The notes beneath the pieces were generated by a model that worked only from the letters and a program-made list of their open reading frames with translations, was not told where the DNA came from and made no database searches. A program made the translations under genes and the position numbers. Positions 11,496 to 23,312 of a stretch of 64,000 nucleotides of DNA are shown here, piece by piece. Origin of the DNA: Zygnema cylindricum. Taxonomy: Eukaryota > Streptophyta > Zygnematophyceae > Zygnematales > Zygnemataceae. The stretch spans positions 1 to 64,000 of the forward strand of contig JBBHKE010003457.1 in NCBI GenBank assembly GCA_037447655.1, written 5' to 3'. The stretch's first letter is position 1. Every line of letters starts with the position of its first letter.

Positions 11496-14396
11496 AAAAT
11501 AACTTGTACGGGTTGTGTCTTGAAATTATAATGACAATGATGTTATGTACTCAAGTGTAATTAGCGATTGTGATTTATGGCATAAACTTTTAGGACATGC
11601 GAATTATGATATACTAGAAAAGATGGTAAATCACAAAATGGTGGAAGGTGTAAAAATTAGTCAAAAACAAACATCAAATGTATGTGATGGTTGTGCAATG
11701 GGAAAAATTCATAAGTTGCCTTTCCCTTCGCAAATTGATCATAGAAGTAGCAGGGTGCTAGAACTAATTTATTGAGATGTATGGGGGCCTTTAAGGTATC
11801 TATATGTGGGAGGAGTTAATTTTATGCTTACCTTTACAGATGACTATACTAGATTTACTACAGTATACTTTTTGAAAAGTAAAGATGAAGTTTTTGCAAA
11901 ATTTAAGGAGTATAAGGCTTGGGTAGAAAATCTGCATGGAAGAAAGATAGCAGGATTCAGATGTGACAATGGAGGGGAGTACATTTCTAATGAGTTTGTA
12001 GAATTCTTAAAATTACATAGAATCTCACGCCAACTAATTGTACTTTACTCTCTAGAACAAAACGGTGTTTCAAAGAGGATGAATAGAACTATATCATAGA
12101 GCGCTAGGACAATGATGGCTGATATGGACATAGATTACAAATTTTGGGCTGAGGCTATGAATTGTGCAGCTTATGTGAGGAATAGGTTGGAAACAAGGGC
12201 ATTAAAAGATAAAACTCCTTATGAAATGTGGACTGGGCAAAAACTAGATCTAAGTCACTTCAAAGTTTTTGGAAGTAAGATTTTTATGCTAGATAATGAT
12301 CCGCAGAAATGGAAGTTAGAACCAAAATGCATACTAGGGCTATTTCTAGGGTATGATGATCATGCCAAAGGTTTTAGGGTGTGTATGACATTAAAAGAAA
12401 TAGAGTTTTGGTAGCCAGAAACATCATAGTGGAGGATGAAGGAAAAGGAGTAGATGTATTTAATGAGCGTAAAGATGAGAAGAAGGATAGAAGTGTTGAT
12501 TATATTTTTTTGGAAGAAAATCCTATGTTTTTCAGAAAAAGTGCAGAAAATGCATCTATACTACCTCAGAGTGACTTGCGGCCTACAGAACCATCTCCTC
12601 CAGTGGAAACAAGACCTGAACAATATCCTACACTAGAAACAAGGCATGTTATGCCTGAAAGAGTTGCAGACTCTCCTTTGCCTCAAGCTGAAACCGAATC
12701 ACAAGCAGAATCACTTATTTCGAGGAGGAGGACTCAACCATCTATACCAGCAACAGAATTTCCAGGTGGAGTGAGGCGAAGTGCACGACTCAAGGGAGCA
12801 AATGTAGCTTTTGCTCACTCAGCACACATAGAAGAGCCTCTAACATTGACAGAAGCTTTTTCGAGTGATGAAAAGGAACACTGGGTTGAAGCGGTCAATG
12901 AAGAAATGAAATCCATCATGGAAGCCCAAACGTGGGAATTAGTGGAACTTCCTCCACAAAGGAAGGCTATTAGGAGTAAATGGGTGTTTAAGTTAAAATT
13001 GAACGCAGATAATACCATAGATAGGTTATAAGGCTCGTTTGGTTGCTAAGGGATATAATCAAAATGAGGGGATAGATTATGAAGAAACTTTCTCGTCTGT
13101 TGTAAGGTTTCCATCTGTACGCATCTTACTTACACTAGCTGCCATAGAGGATTTTGACATTCACCAAATGGATGTCAAAACTGCCTTTTTGCATGGTGAT
13201 TTAGACGAGGTCATTTACATGAAGCAACCAGAGGGTTATCAGGAAGCACGAAAAGAAAATCTTGTGTGCAGACTTTTTAAATATTTGTATGGCTTGAAGC
13301 AAGCCCAACGACAGCGGAACAAAAAATTAGATGAGTTCTTGACAGGATTAGGATTTACTAGAATTAGTTCTGATCATTCTGTATATGTGATGTGTGGTGA
13401 TAATCTTGATGAGGTGATATTCATTGCTGTGTATATTGATGATCTGCTACTAATAAGTAGGAACAAAGAAGGAGTTGCTAGAGTAAAACACACTCTTAAT
13501 TCACAATTTGAAATAAAGGATTTGGGTGAGGCAAAATATATTCTTGGAATACAAGTTGAAAGAGATAGAGAAAAGAAAATACTTAGGGTAACTTAGATAG
13601 AAGCAATAGGAAACTTGTTGGAAAAATTTGGCTTGGCTGATGCCAAAGGTTATGCAACTCCTATGGATTATAAGCAGAAACTTGAAGGAATAGAGCATGA
13701 GTTTGGAGTCATAATATATGAGAAACTCAGTGTAGAAGAGCAAAAATTTATGTCTCAAGTACCTTACAGACAAGTAGTAGGAAGTCTGATATACTTCATG
13801 AATTGTACTACGCCTGATATAGCTGCAGCTACGGGTGTATTGAGTAGAAGTCTGCAAAACCCACAAAAGAAAGACTGGGAGGCAGCAAAAGGGTCTTAAG
13901 GTATCTTATTGGGACCAGAAATCTTTGGCTTACTTTTGGTGGGGACAAGGTTGACATTAATACTTGGAGTGATGCTAGCTATGGTAATGTGCCTAGTTGG
14001 AAGTCTACAACTAGGTATGTTATTCAAATTGGAAGTGGTACTTGTACTTGTGCCGAATACATGGCTGCGAGCGCAGCCTTGAAAGAGTTGCTATGGATTA
14101 ACGCGTTTCTTCAAGAATTGGGTTTTATGCAACACGGGACACAAATAATGTGGTGCGACAATCAAGCAGCCATTTTTGTGGCTACAAACCCAAGTCACCA
14201 TTTTAAGAGTAAACATATGGACATTCGGCTATATTTGGTACGTGAGAAAGTATTTGCAAAGTGGTAAAACTTTGTTATTTGTCTGATGAGAAAATGGTTG
14301 CGGACATGTTGACAAAAGCCCTTCCCGCTCCTAAGTTAGAGTACTACAGAAAAGCATGTGGTCTAAGTGAGTAAATCTTCTAAAGCTTAAGGGGAG
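11496..14396 (+). pseudogene. Copia family A pol, 5'-truncated
   Basis: This starts at the GAG-pre-integrase domain (LWHKLLGHANYD at 11577) and runs through the integrase zinc finger (CDGCAMGKIHKLPFP), the core (CDNGGEYISNEF), RT (KARLVAKGYNQ region, VYIDDLLLIS at about 13430) and RNase H (ADMLTKALPAP near 14320). Its closest relative is the copy at 20463-23312. Stops at 11773, 12099 and 13596 and a frame break at 13030 disable it. The left end abuts LTR B, so B inserted into this A element and the rest was lost. Confidence 0.9.
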
Positions 14397-14668
14397 TATT
14401 GAAAAGTAAGCTTTAGTAAGTCTTATAAATTTGAGTCTAGGACTTAGATTGTTTTTGGAATACCAATTGTTCAATATTGACCAAATTTAGTGTGGATTTT
14501 TTGAAGTATCTACACGAATTGTTATCTTTAGGTAAATTAGTGTGTAGGGTCGCCAATGAATGTAGACGTGATAAGAATCACCCGGATTTTGAGGGTATAG
14601 ATATTGTTTGTGGACAGTTATGGTCCAAACACTTAGATTTTTGTCAGTAAAGTGTCCAGTGAACCTTC
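14397..14668 (+). mobile_element. Copia family A 3' LTR, truncated by LTR B
   Basis: Starts TATTGAAAAG immediately after the polypurine tract AAGCTTAAGGGGAG, and matches the first 270 bp of the A LTR at 966. It stops exactly where LTR B begins (TGTTATTTTT at 14669). Confidence 0.85.
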
Positions 14669-15455
14669 TGTTATTTTTAGAAAGCTTTAGTCCTCTCTAT
14701 GCCTCAGTTGTGAGGGAGAGAGAGCTGTTCAGGACTTAAGTTATTTTTGGTTGAGTTCGGTTCAGTACTTACCAAAATTAGTGTGAAAGTGAAGTTGGGA
14801 GTTCACGGTTCCTTCACACTTGGGACACGCGTTGTCACTTGAGAGAAATGCGGGAGTATGTCCTCCGTGGACGTACGGAAATTCCGCAGGACCACGAGAA
14901 TTCGTGATGTCAATTCTACAGTCCCAAATCCTCTAATCGGACGGTTGCTAGCGGCTGCCAACAAATATTGACGAGGCGTGACTAGATCAATATCACTTTA
15001 CGTTGTCTGAACTTCGGTGAAAATATTTGGTAGAACAAAATTTTGTATGTAGTGAATAAGTTGTTTAGTGTTGAGAATGTGGTTTATGACATACCTTCAG
15101 TACACAAGTATACTCACAATATTTGTTGTGTTATAATGTAAGATGTACGGCTGGAATGCCTCCGTACAGCTTAGTGTAGTTTCGGTGTATAGAAGTAGGA
15201 CTTAGTGAATTTGATTCATTAGGAACAAATGATATGACAATTGTACACTTAGTTTTATGTAATTTCAATTCTGCATTTCTCACAGATCTGTCAGCAGAAT
15301 TCATTGAAATTTTGTGTGTGTGCTCCTTTGTATGTTATCTACAGTGTGGTAAAATTTGTAGACCATTGGGGCGTTGTTTTGAAAGTTATAGTCTGTCATA
15401 GTTGCTGTTCAGCCATCGATATATGTGGAAGCTTCCTCTTTTGATATGTAACTCC
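14669..15455 (+). mobile_element. Copia family B LTR inside LTR A
   Basis: Begins TGTTATTTTTAGAAAGCTTT like the LTR at 10633, and its 3' part matches 27245-27430. The last 60 bp or so, including the EQQ-coding end, are missing where it meets the minus-strand A LTR at 15456. The right junction is therefore a rearrangement and not a clean insertion end. Confidence 0.75.
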
Positions 15456-15923
15456 AAACGAAAAAGGTCTTTCAACCAAACAAACATGTACTACAAGCAA
15501 ATTAGAGACAATAGAGCATAAAACACCTTAAACTGCACTCACTGCTCTCATTTCCTTAACTCTTGTGTAGAATGTACATTTTGTATCGAATTGATCAATC
15601 CTAATTGAACTAAATACTCAAAAGGTCTAGAAAACATCCAAAACATATGTACAAGGTTCACCAGACAGCCTACTAACAAAAATCTATGTGTTTGGATTAG
15701 AATTGTCCACTAACAATATCTATACCCTAAAAATCCGGATGATTCTTATCACGTCTACATTCATTGGCAGCCCTACACACTAATTTACTTAAAGATAACT
15801 ATTCGTGTAGATACTACAAAAAATCCACACTAAATTTGGTCAATATTGAACAGTTGGTATTCCAAAATTATTCTAAGTCCTAGACTCAAATTTCTAAGGT
15901 TTACTAAAGCTTACTTTTCAATA
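15456..15923 (-). mobile_element. Copia family A 3' LTR, minus element, truncated
   Basis: On the minus strand it starts TATTGAAAAG at 15923 and follows the A LTR for about 468 bp before breaking at 15456. There is no polypurine tract in front of it: protease sequence joins straight to the LTR start. Confidence 0.8.
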
Positions 15924-16899
15924 AGATTGAATACTCTCATATAGATGGCGATTGCGGCACATGTGTGCAGATGCGGCGGAGTCCATTATCCATTCGTCTT
16001 CCTCCACGCCTTTCGTTGCTTGTGCCATTCGAAAGTATTTCTCTTCATTGATGTTGGGAAAGCTGCTCACATCCTCCTCTTTAAGTGCGTTGAAGAGAGC
16101 TGTTGGTCGTCCACCCGATTGAGAAGGAACCCGGCTTTTGTCCCAACCAAAGCGAAAATTTCCTGTGGCTTTCGCTCTCTTGTAGGCATGACACATTCTG
16201 AACACATGCCCTTTTTCATCAGAATATTAGCACGTTAATGGTGGCCTTATAGGACCACTACCTCTTCCACTGCCACTGCCATTCTTAGAGTCTGAAAACT
16301 GGTTAGCTAGTGCGTGCAGGGACTTACTACTACCTCTTTGTGAAATCAAGTTAAAATAAACTTCTTCGCTTAAAATAAACTGAATTGCTAACGCAATATT
16401 CCATTGACGTTGTGGAAGACCCCTAAGCCTATCCATGGCTCCCTTATATTCATGGGGGAGAGTTTTCATCAATAACATAGCTTGTTGAGGTGGTGAAAAA
16501 TCCCCACCTGCACTAGTACTCTTAAGGAACAACCTTTTCATAGCATGACAATGATTTGACATACTACCTCCAGAAAACTTAAATTCAAAGATTTCTGTTG
16601 CTATATTAGTCTCAACAGTGACATCAAGTTGAACATACATAGCATGTACACTGAATTAAACTTCAGAGGCTTTCTTCATCTCAAGATATGACATTACCAA
16701 GTCTTTTGTCATTGAATGCTTCAAGACATTGAGGCAATGGAGATTCTTGTTTCTCCAATTCGGCGCAGTCTCATTGGCAGTTCCTACCACAATGGGTGAC
16801 AAGTCCCTCTCCTCGAAATATTAGATTAACATATCTTCCCAATATAAGTAGTCAGTTCCATCAAAAATAGGCAATTTGGGTGGTGGACCCATAACCTAT
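15924..16899 (-). pseudogene. Copia family A gag-protease, pol deleted
   Basis: Starts after the 5' LTR with the PBS GGTTATGGGTCC and Gag MGPPPKLPIFDGTDYLYWED. It continues through 16640-16227 (capsid) and 16205-15918. The last part contains a decayed zinc-knuckle region and the protease motif EWIMDSAASAHMC, with Ala where DSGAS is usual. Immediately after this the sequence jumps into the 3' LTR, so integrase, RT and RNase H are absent. It could only have moved with help from another element. Confidence 0.85.
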
Positions 16900-17532
16900 T
16901 GAATGTCATGGGCAATCTCACTTGGCTGTGATCCACTCCCACTAAGAGTCATGCTTGCACCAGCGGGAACAAAGCCATTAGTAAAGATGACAGCAAAAGC
17001 AAACCCACAGAGAAATGCCTAGTAGACTAGATGTATAGTGTAAGATATCAAACTCCAAATGAAAGAGGTCTTTTAACCATACAAACATGTACTACAAGCA
17101 AATCAAAGACAATAGAGCACAAAAGATCACAAAACACCTTAAACTGCACTCAGTGCTCTCATTTCCTTAACTCTTGTGTAGAATGTACATTCTGTATAGA
17201 ATTAATCAGTCCTAATTGAACTAAATACTCAAAAGATCTAGTAATCATCTAAAACGTATGTACAGGGTTCACTTCACAGCCTACTCACAAAAATCTAAGT
17301 GTTTGGACCAGATTTGTCCACTAACAATATCTATAACCTAAAAATCCATGTGATAATATCACGTTTACATTCATTGGCGGCCGTACACACTTCTTTACTT
17401 AAAGATAACATTCATATAGATACTACAAAAAATTTACACTAAATTTGGTCAATATTGAACAGTTCGTATTCCAAAATTATTCTAAGTTCTAGGCTCAAAT
17501 TTCTAAGATTTACTAAAACTTACTTTTCAATA
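16900..17532 (-). mobile_element. Copia family A 5' LTR of the minus element
   Basis: 633 bp, TATTGAAAAG at 17532 to ACATTCA at 16900 on the minus strand. The minisatellite abuts it on the right (GTTATCGCTAATT), in the same phase of the unit as the right flank of the solo LTR at 966-1599. Confidence 0.85.
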
Positions 17533-17952
17533 GTTATCGCTAATTGTCTGTGTAATTAAGGTAACAATTCTTGTTATGGCTAATTTTTTGTTTAATTTAG
17601 GTAACAATTCTTGTTATCGCTAACTGTTTGTGTAATTTAGGTAATAATTCTTGTTATCGCTAATTGTTTGTGTAATTTAGATAACAATTCCTGTTATCGC
17701 TAACTGTTTGTGTAATTTAGGTAACAATTCTTGTTTCCACTAATTGTTTCTGTAATTTAGGTAACAATTCTTGTTATCGCTAACTATTTGTGTAATTTAG
17801 GTAACAATTCTTGTTATCGCTAATTGTTTGTGAAATTTAGGTAACAATTCTTGTTATCGCTAACAGTTGTGTAATTTAGGTAACAATTATTGTTTTCGCT
17901 AACAGTTTGTGTTATTTAGATTACAATTAATGTTATCGCTATCAGTTTGTGA
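17533..17952. repeat. 40-bp minisatellite, block 3
   Basis: About 10 units of the repeat found at 437-3233. It lies between the 5' ends of two head-to-head A elements. It is the likely right part of one original array split by the 14-kb nest at 3234-17532. Confidence 0.9.
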
Positions 17953-18657
17953 TATTGAAAAGTAAGCTTTAGTAAGTCTAAGAAATTTGAGTCTAGGATT
18001 TAGAATATTTTTGGAATACCAACTGTTCAGTATTGACCAAATTTAGTGTGGATTTTTTGTAGTATCTACACGAATTGATATCTTAAAGTTAATTAGTGTG
18101 TAGGGCCGCCAATGAATGTAGGCTTGATAAAAATCACCCGGATTTTTAGGGTATAGATATTGTTAGTGGACAATTCTGGACCAAATACTTAGATTTTTGT
18201 CAGTAAGGTGTCTAGTGAACCATGTACATACGTTTTAGGTGTTTTCTAGATCTTTTAGATGTTTTCTAGATCTTTTGAGTATTTAGTTCAATTAGGATTG
18301 ATCAATTCAATACAATATGTACATTCTACACAAGAGTTAAGGAAATGAGAGTACTGAGTGTAGTTTAAGGTGTTTTTTGCTCTATTGTCTTTGATTTGCT
18401 TGTAGTACATGTTTGTTTGGTTGAAAGACCTCTTTCATTTGTAGTTATATATCTTACTGTATTGCTCTATTCTGATAGGCATTCCTCTTTGGGTTTGCTT
18501 CCGCAAACATGTCTGATAATGGCTCAGCTCCTGCTGCAAGTGCTCCTATTAGCCCTAGTGCTCCACCTGCTCCTATAGGGACGAGTATCCCAGCAAGTGC
18601 AAGTGTGACTCCTAGTGGGAGTGGATCATAGCCGAGTCTAAATGCCCATAACCTACA
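17953..18657 (+). mobile_element. Copia family A 5' LTR of the plus element
   Basis: Starts TATTGAAAAG and ends CCTACA. It is about 70 bp longer than other A LTRs, partly through a duplicated TCTAGATCTTTTAGATGTTT stretch near 18247-18275. An ATG at 18510 opens the LTR-encoded Gag leader. Confidence 0.85.
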
Positions 18658-18660
18658 TTA

Positions 18661-18672
18661 GGTTATGGGGCC
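18661..18672 (+). promoter_or_regulatory. Primer-binding site, half-tRNA(iMet) type
   Basis: GGTTATGGGGCC is complementary, with one mismatch, to the GGCCCATAACC anticodon stem-loop of eukaryotic initiator tRNA-Met. Copia of Drosophila primes in this way from a tRNA half-molecule. Families C, D, E and A(-) have the same site. Confidence 0.7.
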
Positions 18673-19791
18673 AACGCCCAAATTACCTATCTTTGATGGA
18701 TCGGACTACTTGTACTGGGAAGATATGTTGAGCTCCTATTTTGAAGAGAGGGACTTGTCATCCATTATGGATGGAACTGCTTATGAGAGAGCACCAGATT
18801 GGAGGAAAAAGAATCTCCTTGAGATGAAAAAGGCTTCTCAAATCTGGTTAAGTGTACATGCTATATATGTTGAGCTAGATGTCACTGTTTAGAATAATAT
18901 AGCAACAAAAATCTTTGAATTTAAGTATTTTGGAGGTAGTATGTCAAATCATTGTCATGCTATGAAAAGGTTGTTCATTCAGAGTACTAGTGCAGGTGAG
19001 GAATTTTCCCCCCCTCAACAGGCTATGTTATTAATGCGAACTTTACCCAATGAGTATAAGGGTGCCATGGATAGGCTTAGGGCTCTTCCACAGCGTTAGT
19101 GGAACATAGCATTAGCCATTCAATTTATTTTGAGCGAAGAAGCTAACCTGATTTCACAAAGAGGTAGTAGTAAGTCTGTTCAGGCACTAGTTTATTAGAT
19201 TTCAGACTCTAAGATTGGCAATGGCAGTGGCAGATGTAGTGGTCCTAAAAGAACACCTTTGACACGCTATTATTGTGATAAAAAATGCCATGTTTTCATA
19301 TTATGTAATGCCTACAAGAGAGCGAAAGCTACAGGATATTTTTGCACTGGTTGGGACGAAAGCCGGGTTCCTTCTCAATCAGGTGGAGGGCCAACTACTC
19401 TTTTCAACGAACTAAAGGAGGAGGATGTGAGCAGCTATCCCATCAACAGCGAAGAGAAATACTTTGGGATGGCTCAAGCAACGGAAGGCGTGGAGGAAGA
19501 TGAATGGATAATGGACTCTGGTGCATATGCACACATGTGCCGCAGTCGCCATCCCTTTTAGAGTATTCAATCTACTACACCCATCAAAATTTATTTTAGT
19601 GATGATTCCTTTTTTGAGTCAAAAGCAAACGGTAGGGTGTCACTTATGTTGAATGTAGAGGGAAAACATGTGAAAAGGGTTTTGGAAAATGTGTTGCATG
19701 TTCCAGCTTTTAAAAGGATTTTTTTCTCTACGTCAGTGGTAGAAAAGAAAGGTTTTAAAACTATATCTGAGAATGGGAAAAAAACAGTGAG
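18665..19791 (+). pseudogene. Copia family A gag and protease (5' part)
   Basis: Gag begins MGPTPKLPIFDGSDYLYWED and runs through the capsid region with stops at 18890, 19099 and 19197. The zinc knuckle is decayed (CDKKCHVFILC at 19274). The protease motif EWIMDSGAYAHMC lies at about 19503, close to the usual DSGASAHMC. The Pol frame then continues to 19791, where a MITE interrupts it. Confidence 0.88.
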
Positions 19792-19794
19792 TAA

Positions 19795-20459
19795 GGGCAT
19801 GGTTACATCAAACGAAAAGTGAGGTTTAATACAGAATTTTGTACTTGTCCGTACCACGCCGTACTATATTTTCATGAGTTTCTTGAAAACAACATTACAG
19901 AAAATAAGATTACGATTCTTCGAGTATTCGGGAGAAGACGTAGACCGTCCGATTACATTTTGGTCTTCATCTGCGAAGCAATCGCTCCATACGCCTCTAT
20001 ATTGGTGAACCAAACTCGCGGAGGTGGGTTCACCAATACAGAACCAGTCAATTTGCTACACCTAGACGATACACATGTGCGTCGATGAAAAATGAAAATT
20101 TTCACACGTTCTAAAGTCACGTGCCTTCGAACAAGGTGCTCGTAAAATCTTTGCCGAAAAGAAATACGGTTTTTTCTTGAAAGTCAACAGAGTGAAAGAG
20201 ATCTGTGAGGTACATTGATGCGGTACACTTGCACGTACACGTACGTCATACGGAAGTACGGATTTCTATACGAAAATGGTCGGTTTTCAAATCTTTGACG
20301 ATTGTAGAGATTTGATTGTCGACTTACGTGGAGCTACTCATATCAGAACACATATTTAAAAACTTCTTTACAGACGATACGCGATGTAACCAAGGCCTCT
20401 GTAATACAAAAATTTTGTAGTCTGTACTATTACAAAGACCTCCTGATGTAACCATACCC
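19795..20459 (+). mobile_element. PIF/Harbinger-like MITE inserted in Copia A pol
   Basis: 665 bp with terminal inverted repeats GGGCATGGTTACATCA and TGATGTAACCATACCC (one mismatch) and a TAA target duplication (19792-19794, 20460-20462). A 3-bp TWA duplication with GGG...CCC ends is typical of PIF/Harbinger. Joining the flanks leaves the Copia frame open. No transposase is present. Confidence 0.8.
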
Positions 20460-20462
20460 TAA

Positions 20463-21217
20463 GAATGGGAAAATAGCTGCAGAGGGATATGCTGGTGGAA
20501 ACAACTTGTACCGACTGTGTCTTGCAAATGATAATGACAATGATGTTATGTACTCAAGTGTAATCAGTGATTGTGATTTATGGCATAAACGTTTAGGACA
20601 TGTGAATTATGATAGACTAGAAAAGATGGTAAATCAGAAAATGGTAGAAGGTGTAAAAATTAGTCAAAAACCAGCATCAAATGTATGTGATGGTTGTGCA
20701 ATGGGAAAAATACATAAGTTGCCTTTCCCATCGCAAACTGATCATAGAAGTAGCAGGGTGCTAGAACTAATTTATTCTGATGTATGGGGGCCATCAAGGT
20801 ATCCATCTGTGGGAGGAGTTAAGTTTATGCTTACCTTTACAGATGACTATACTAGATTTACTACAGTATACTTTTTGAAAAGTAAGGATGAAGTTTTTGC
20901 AAAATTTAACGAATATAAGGCTTGGGTAGAAAATCTACATGGAAGAAAGACAGCACGATTCAGATGTCACAATGGAGGGGAGTACATTTCTAATGAGTTT
21001 GCAGAATTCTTCAAATTGCATGGAATCTCACGTCAACTAACTGTTCCTTACTCTCCAGAACAAAACGGTGTTTCAGAGAGGATGAATAGAACCATATCAG
21101 AGTGTGCTAGGATAATGATGGCTGATATAGACATAGATTACAAATTTTGGGCAGAGGCTATGAATTGTGCAGCTTATGTGAGAAACAGCTTGGAAAAAAA
21201 GGGCAGTAAAAGATAAA
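20463..21217 (+). pseudogene. Copia family A GAG-pre-integrase and integrase
   Basis: Continues the frame broken by the MITE. GAG-pre-integrase LWHKRLGHVNYD is at 20579. The zinc finger CDGCAMGKIHKLPFP and the core follow: TDDYTRFTTVYF, then CHNGGEYISNEF where the family has CDNGGEY, so a catalytic Asp is lost, then PEQNGVSERMNRT. A one-base break near 21210 shifts into the RT frame. Confidence 0.92.
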
Positions 21218-22735
21218 ACTCCTTATGAAATGTGGACTAGACAAAAACCAGATGTAAGTCACTTCAAAGTTTTTGGAAGTAAGATTTTTATGCTAGATAA
21301 TGATCCACAGAAATGGAAGTTAGAGCGAAAAGGCATACCAGGGCTATTTCTAGGGTATGATGATCATGCAAAAGGTTATAGAGTGTATGACATTAAGAGA
21401 AATAGAGTTTTGGTAGCCAGAAACATCATAGTGAAGGATGAAGGAAAAGGAGTAGATTTATTTAATGAGCGTAAAGATAAGAAGAAGGATAGAAGTGTTG
21501 ATTATATTTTTTTGGAAGAAAATCTTATGTTTTTCAGAAAAAAAGCAGAAAATGCATCTATACTACCTCAAAATGACTTGCGGCCTATAGAACCATCTCC
21601 TCCAGTGGAAACAGGACCTGAACCATCTCCTACACCAGAAACAAGGCATGTTATACCTGAAAGAGTTGCAGACTCTCCTTTAGCTCAAATTGAAACTGAA
21701 TCACAAGCAGAATCACTTGTTTCGATGAGGACTCAACCATCTATAACAGCAACAAAATTTCTAGGTGGAGTGAGGCGAAGTGCACGACTCAGGGGAGCAA
21801 ATGCAGCTTTTGCTCACTTAGCACACAAAGAAGAGCCTCTAACATTGACTGAAGTTTTTACGAGTGATGAAAAAAAACAATGGGTTGAACCGGTCAATGA
21901 AGAAATGAAGTCCATCATGGAGGCCCAAACGTGGGAATTGGTGGAACTTCCTCAAGGAAGGAAGGCTATTGGGAGTAAATTGGTGTTTAAGTTAAAATTG
22001 AACCCAGCTAACACCATAGATAGGTATAAGGCTCGTTTGGTTGCTAAGGGATATAATCAAAAAGAGGGAATAGATTATGAAGAAACTTTCTCCTCTGTTG
22101 TAAGGTTTCCATCTGTACGTATCTTACTTACACTAGCTGCCATAGAGGATTTTGACATTCACCAAATGGATGTCAAAATTGCCTTTTTGCATGGTGATTT
22201 AGACGAGGTCATTTACATGAAGCAACCAGAGGGTTATGAGGAAGCAGGAAAAGAAAATCTTGTGTGCAGACTTTTAAAATCTTTGTATGGCTTGAAGCAA
22301 GCCCTGCGACAGTGGAACAGAAAATTAGATGAGTTCTTGACAGGATTAGGATTTACTAGAATTAGTTCTGATCATTCAGTATATGTGATGTGTGGTGATA
22401 ATCTTGATGAGGTGATATTCATTGCTGTGTATGTTGATGATCTGCTACTAATCAGTAGGAACAAAGAAGGAATTGCTAGAGTAAAACACGCTTTTAATTC
22501 ACAATTTGAAATAAAGGATTTGGGTGAGGCAGAATATATTCTTGGAATACAAGTTGAAAGAGATAGAGAAAAGAAAAAAATTTGGCTAACTCAGAAAGAT
22601 GCAATAGGAAACATGTTGAAAAAATTTGGCTTGGCTGATGCCAAAGGTTGTGCAACTCCTATGGAGTATAAGCAGAAACTTGAAGGAATAGAGTATGAGT
22701 TTGGAGTCATAATAGATGAGGAACTTAGTGCATAA
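21218..22735 (+). pseudogene. Copia family A reverse transcriptase
   Basis: The longest open frame in the window, 501 codons from 21230 to 22735. It covers the integrase C-terminus (FGSKIFMLDND, GYDDHAKGYRVYD), a variable Pro/Glu-rich linker, and RT with KARLVAKGYNQKEGIDYEET, QMDVKIAFLHGDL, YGLKQALRQW and the catalytic YVDDLLLIS at about 22432. The frame ends at a stop just before the RNase H domain. It is the best preserved Pol here and among the younger insertions. Confidence 0.93.
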
Positions 22736-23312
22736 GAGCAAAAGTTAATGTCTCAAGTACCTTAAAGACAAGTAGCAGGAAGTCTGATATATTTCATGAA
22801 TTGTACTTGGCCTGATATAGCAGCAGCTGTTGGAGTATTGAGCAGAAGTCTACAAAACCCACGAAAGAAAGACTGAAGGCAACAAAAAGGGTCTTAAGGT
22901 ATCTTGTTGGGACCTGAAATCTTTGGCTTACTTTGGGATGGGACAAGAATAGCATTAATACTTGGAGTGATGCTAGCTATGGTGATGTGCCTAGTAGGAA
23001 GTTTACAACTGGGTATGTCATCAGATTAAAGGGAACTTGAAGTTGAGTAGTAAACTCAAAAGGTCACCAATCTACTACGGAACGGACACGCGGTCGCACC
23101 GGAAAGTACTGGATTAAGGCCAAGATTGGGTTTTACGAACACCTGACACAAATAATGCAGCGACAATCGCGCCATTATGAAGGCCAACCGCCCCAGCAGC
23201 ATAAGAGATTTTGCTACATTTGTACGAGAGTATTTCAAAAAGTGGTAAACTTGCTATTCCCATGAGAAAATGGTCGCGACATGTTGACAAAGCCTTTCCC
23301 GCTCCTAAGTTG
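22736..23312 (+). pseudogene. Copia family A RNase H, decayed and cut
   Basis: Matches 13740-14330 with several indels: SLIYFMNCTWPDIAAAVGVL, SDASYGDVPSRK, then a scrambled stretch at 23030-23230 and MLTKPFPAPK at 23283. The 3' end, polypurine tract and 3' LTR are missing because LTR D begins at 23313. Confidence 0.8.

Noticed and set aside
11496-15455. A true A/B chimeric retrotransposon (A pol inside B LTRs)
   Set aside because: The 10633 LTR is preceded by B's own RNase H and polypurine tract, and the 14669 LTR starts cleanly inside an A LTR; separate nested insertions explain the order better.
15945-16238. Plus-strand His/Cys-rich frame
   Set aside because: It is antisense to the A(-) gag-protease, whose motifs are clear.
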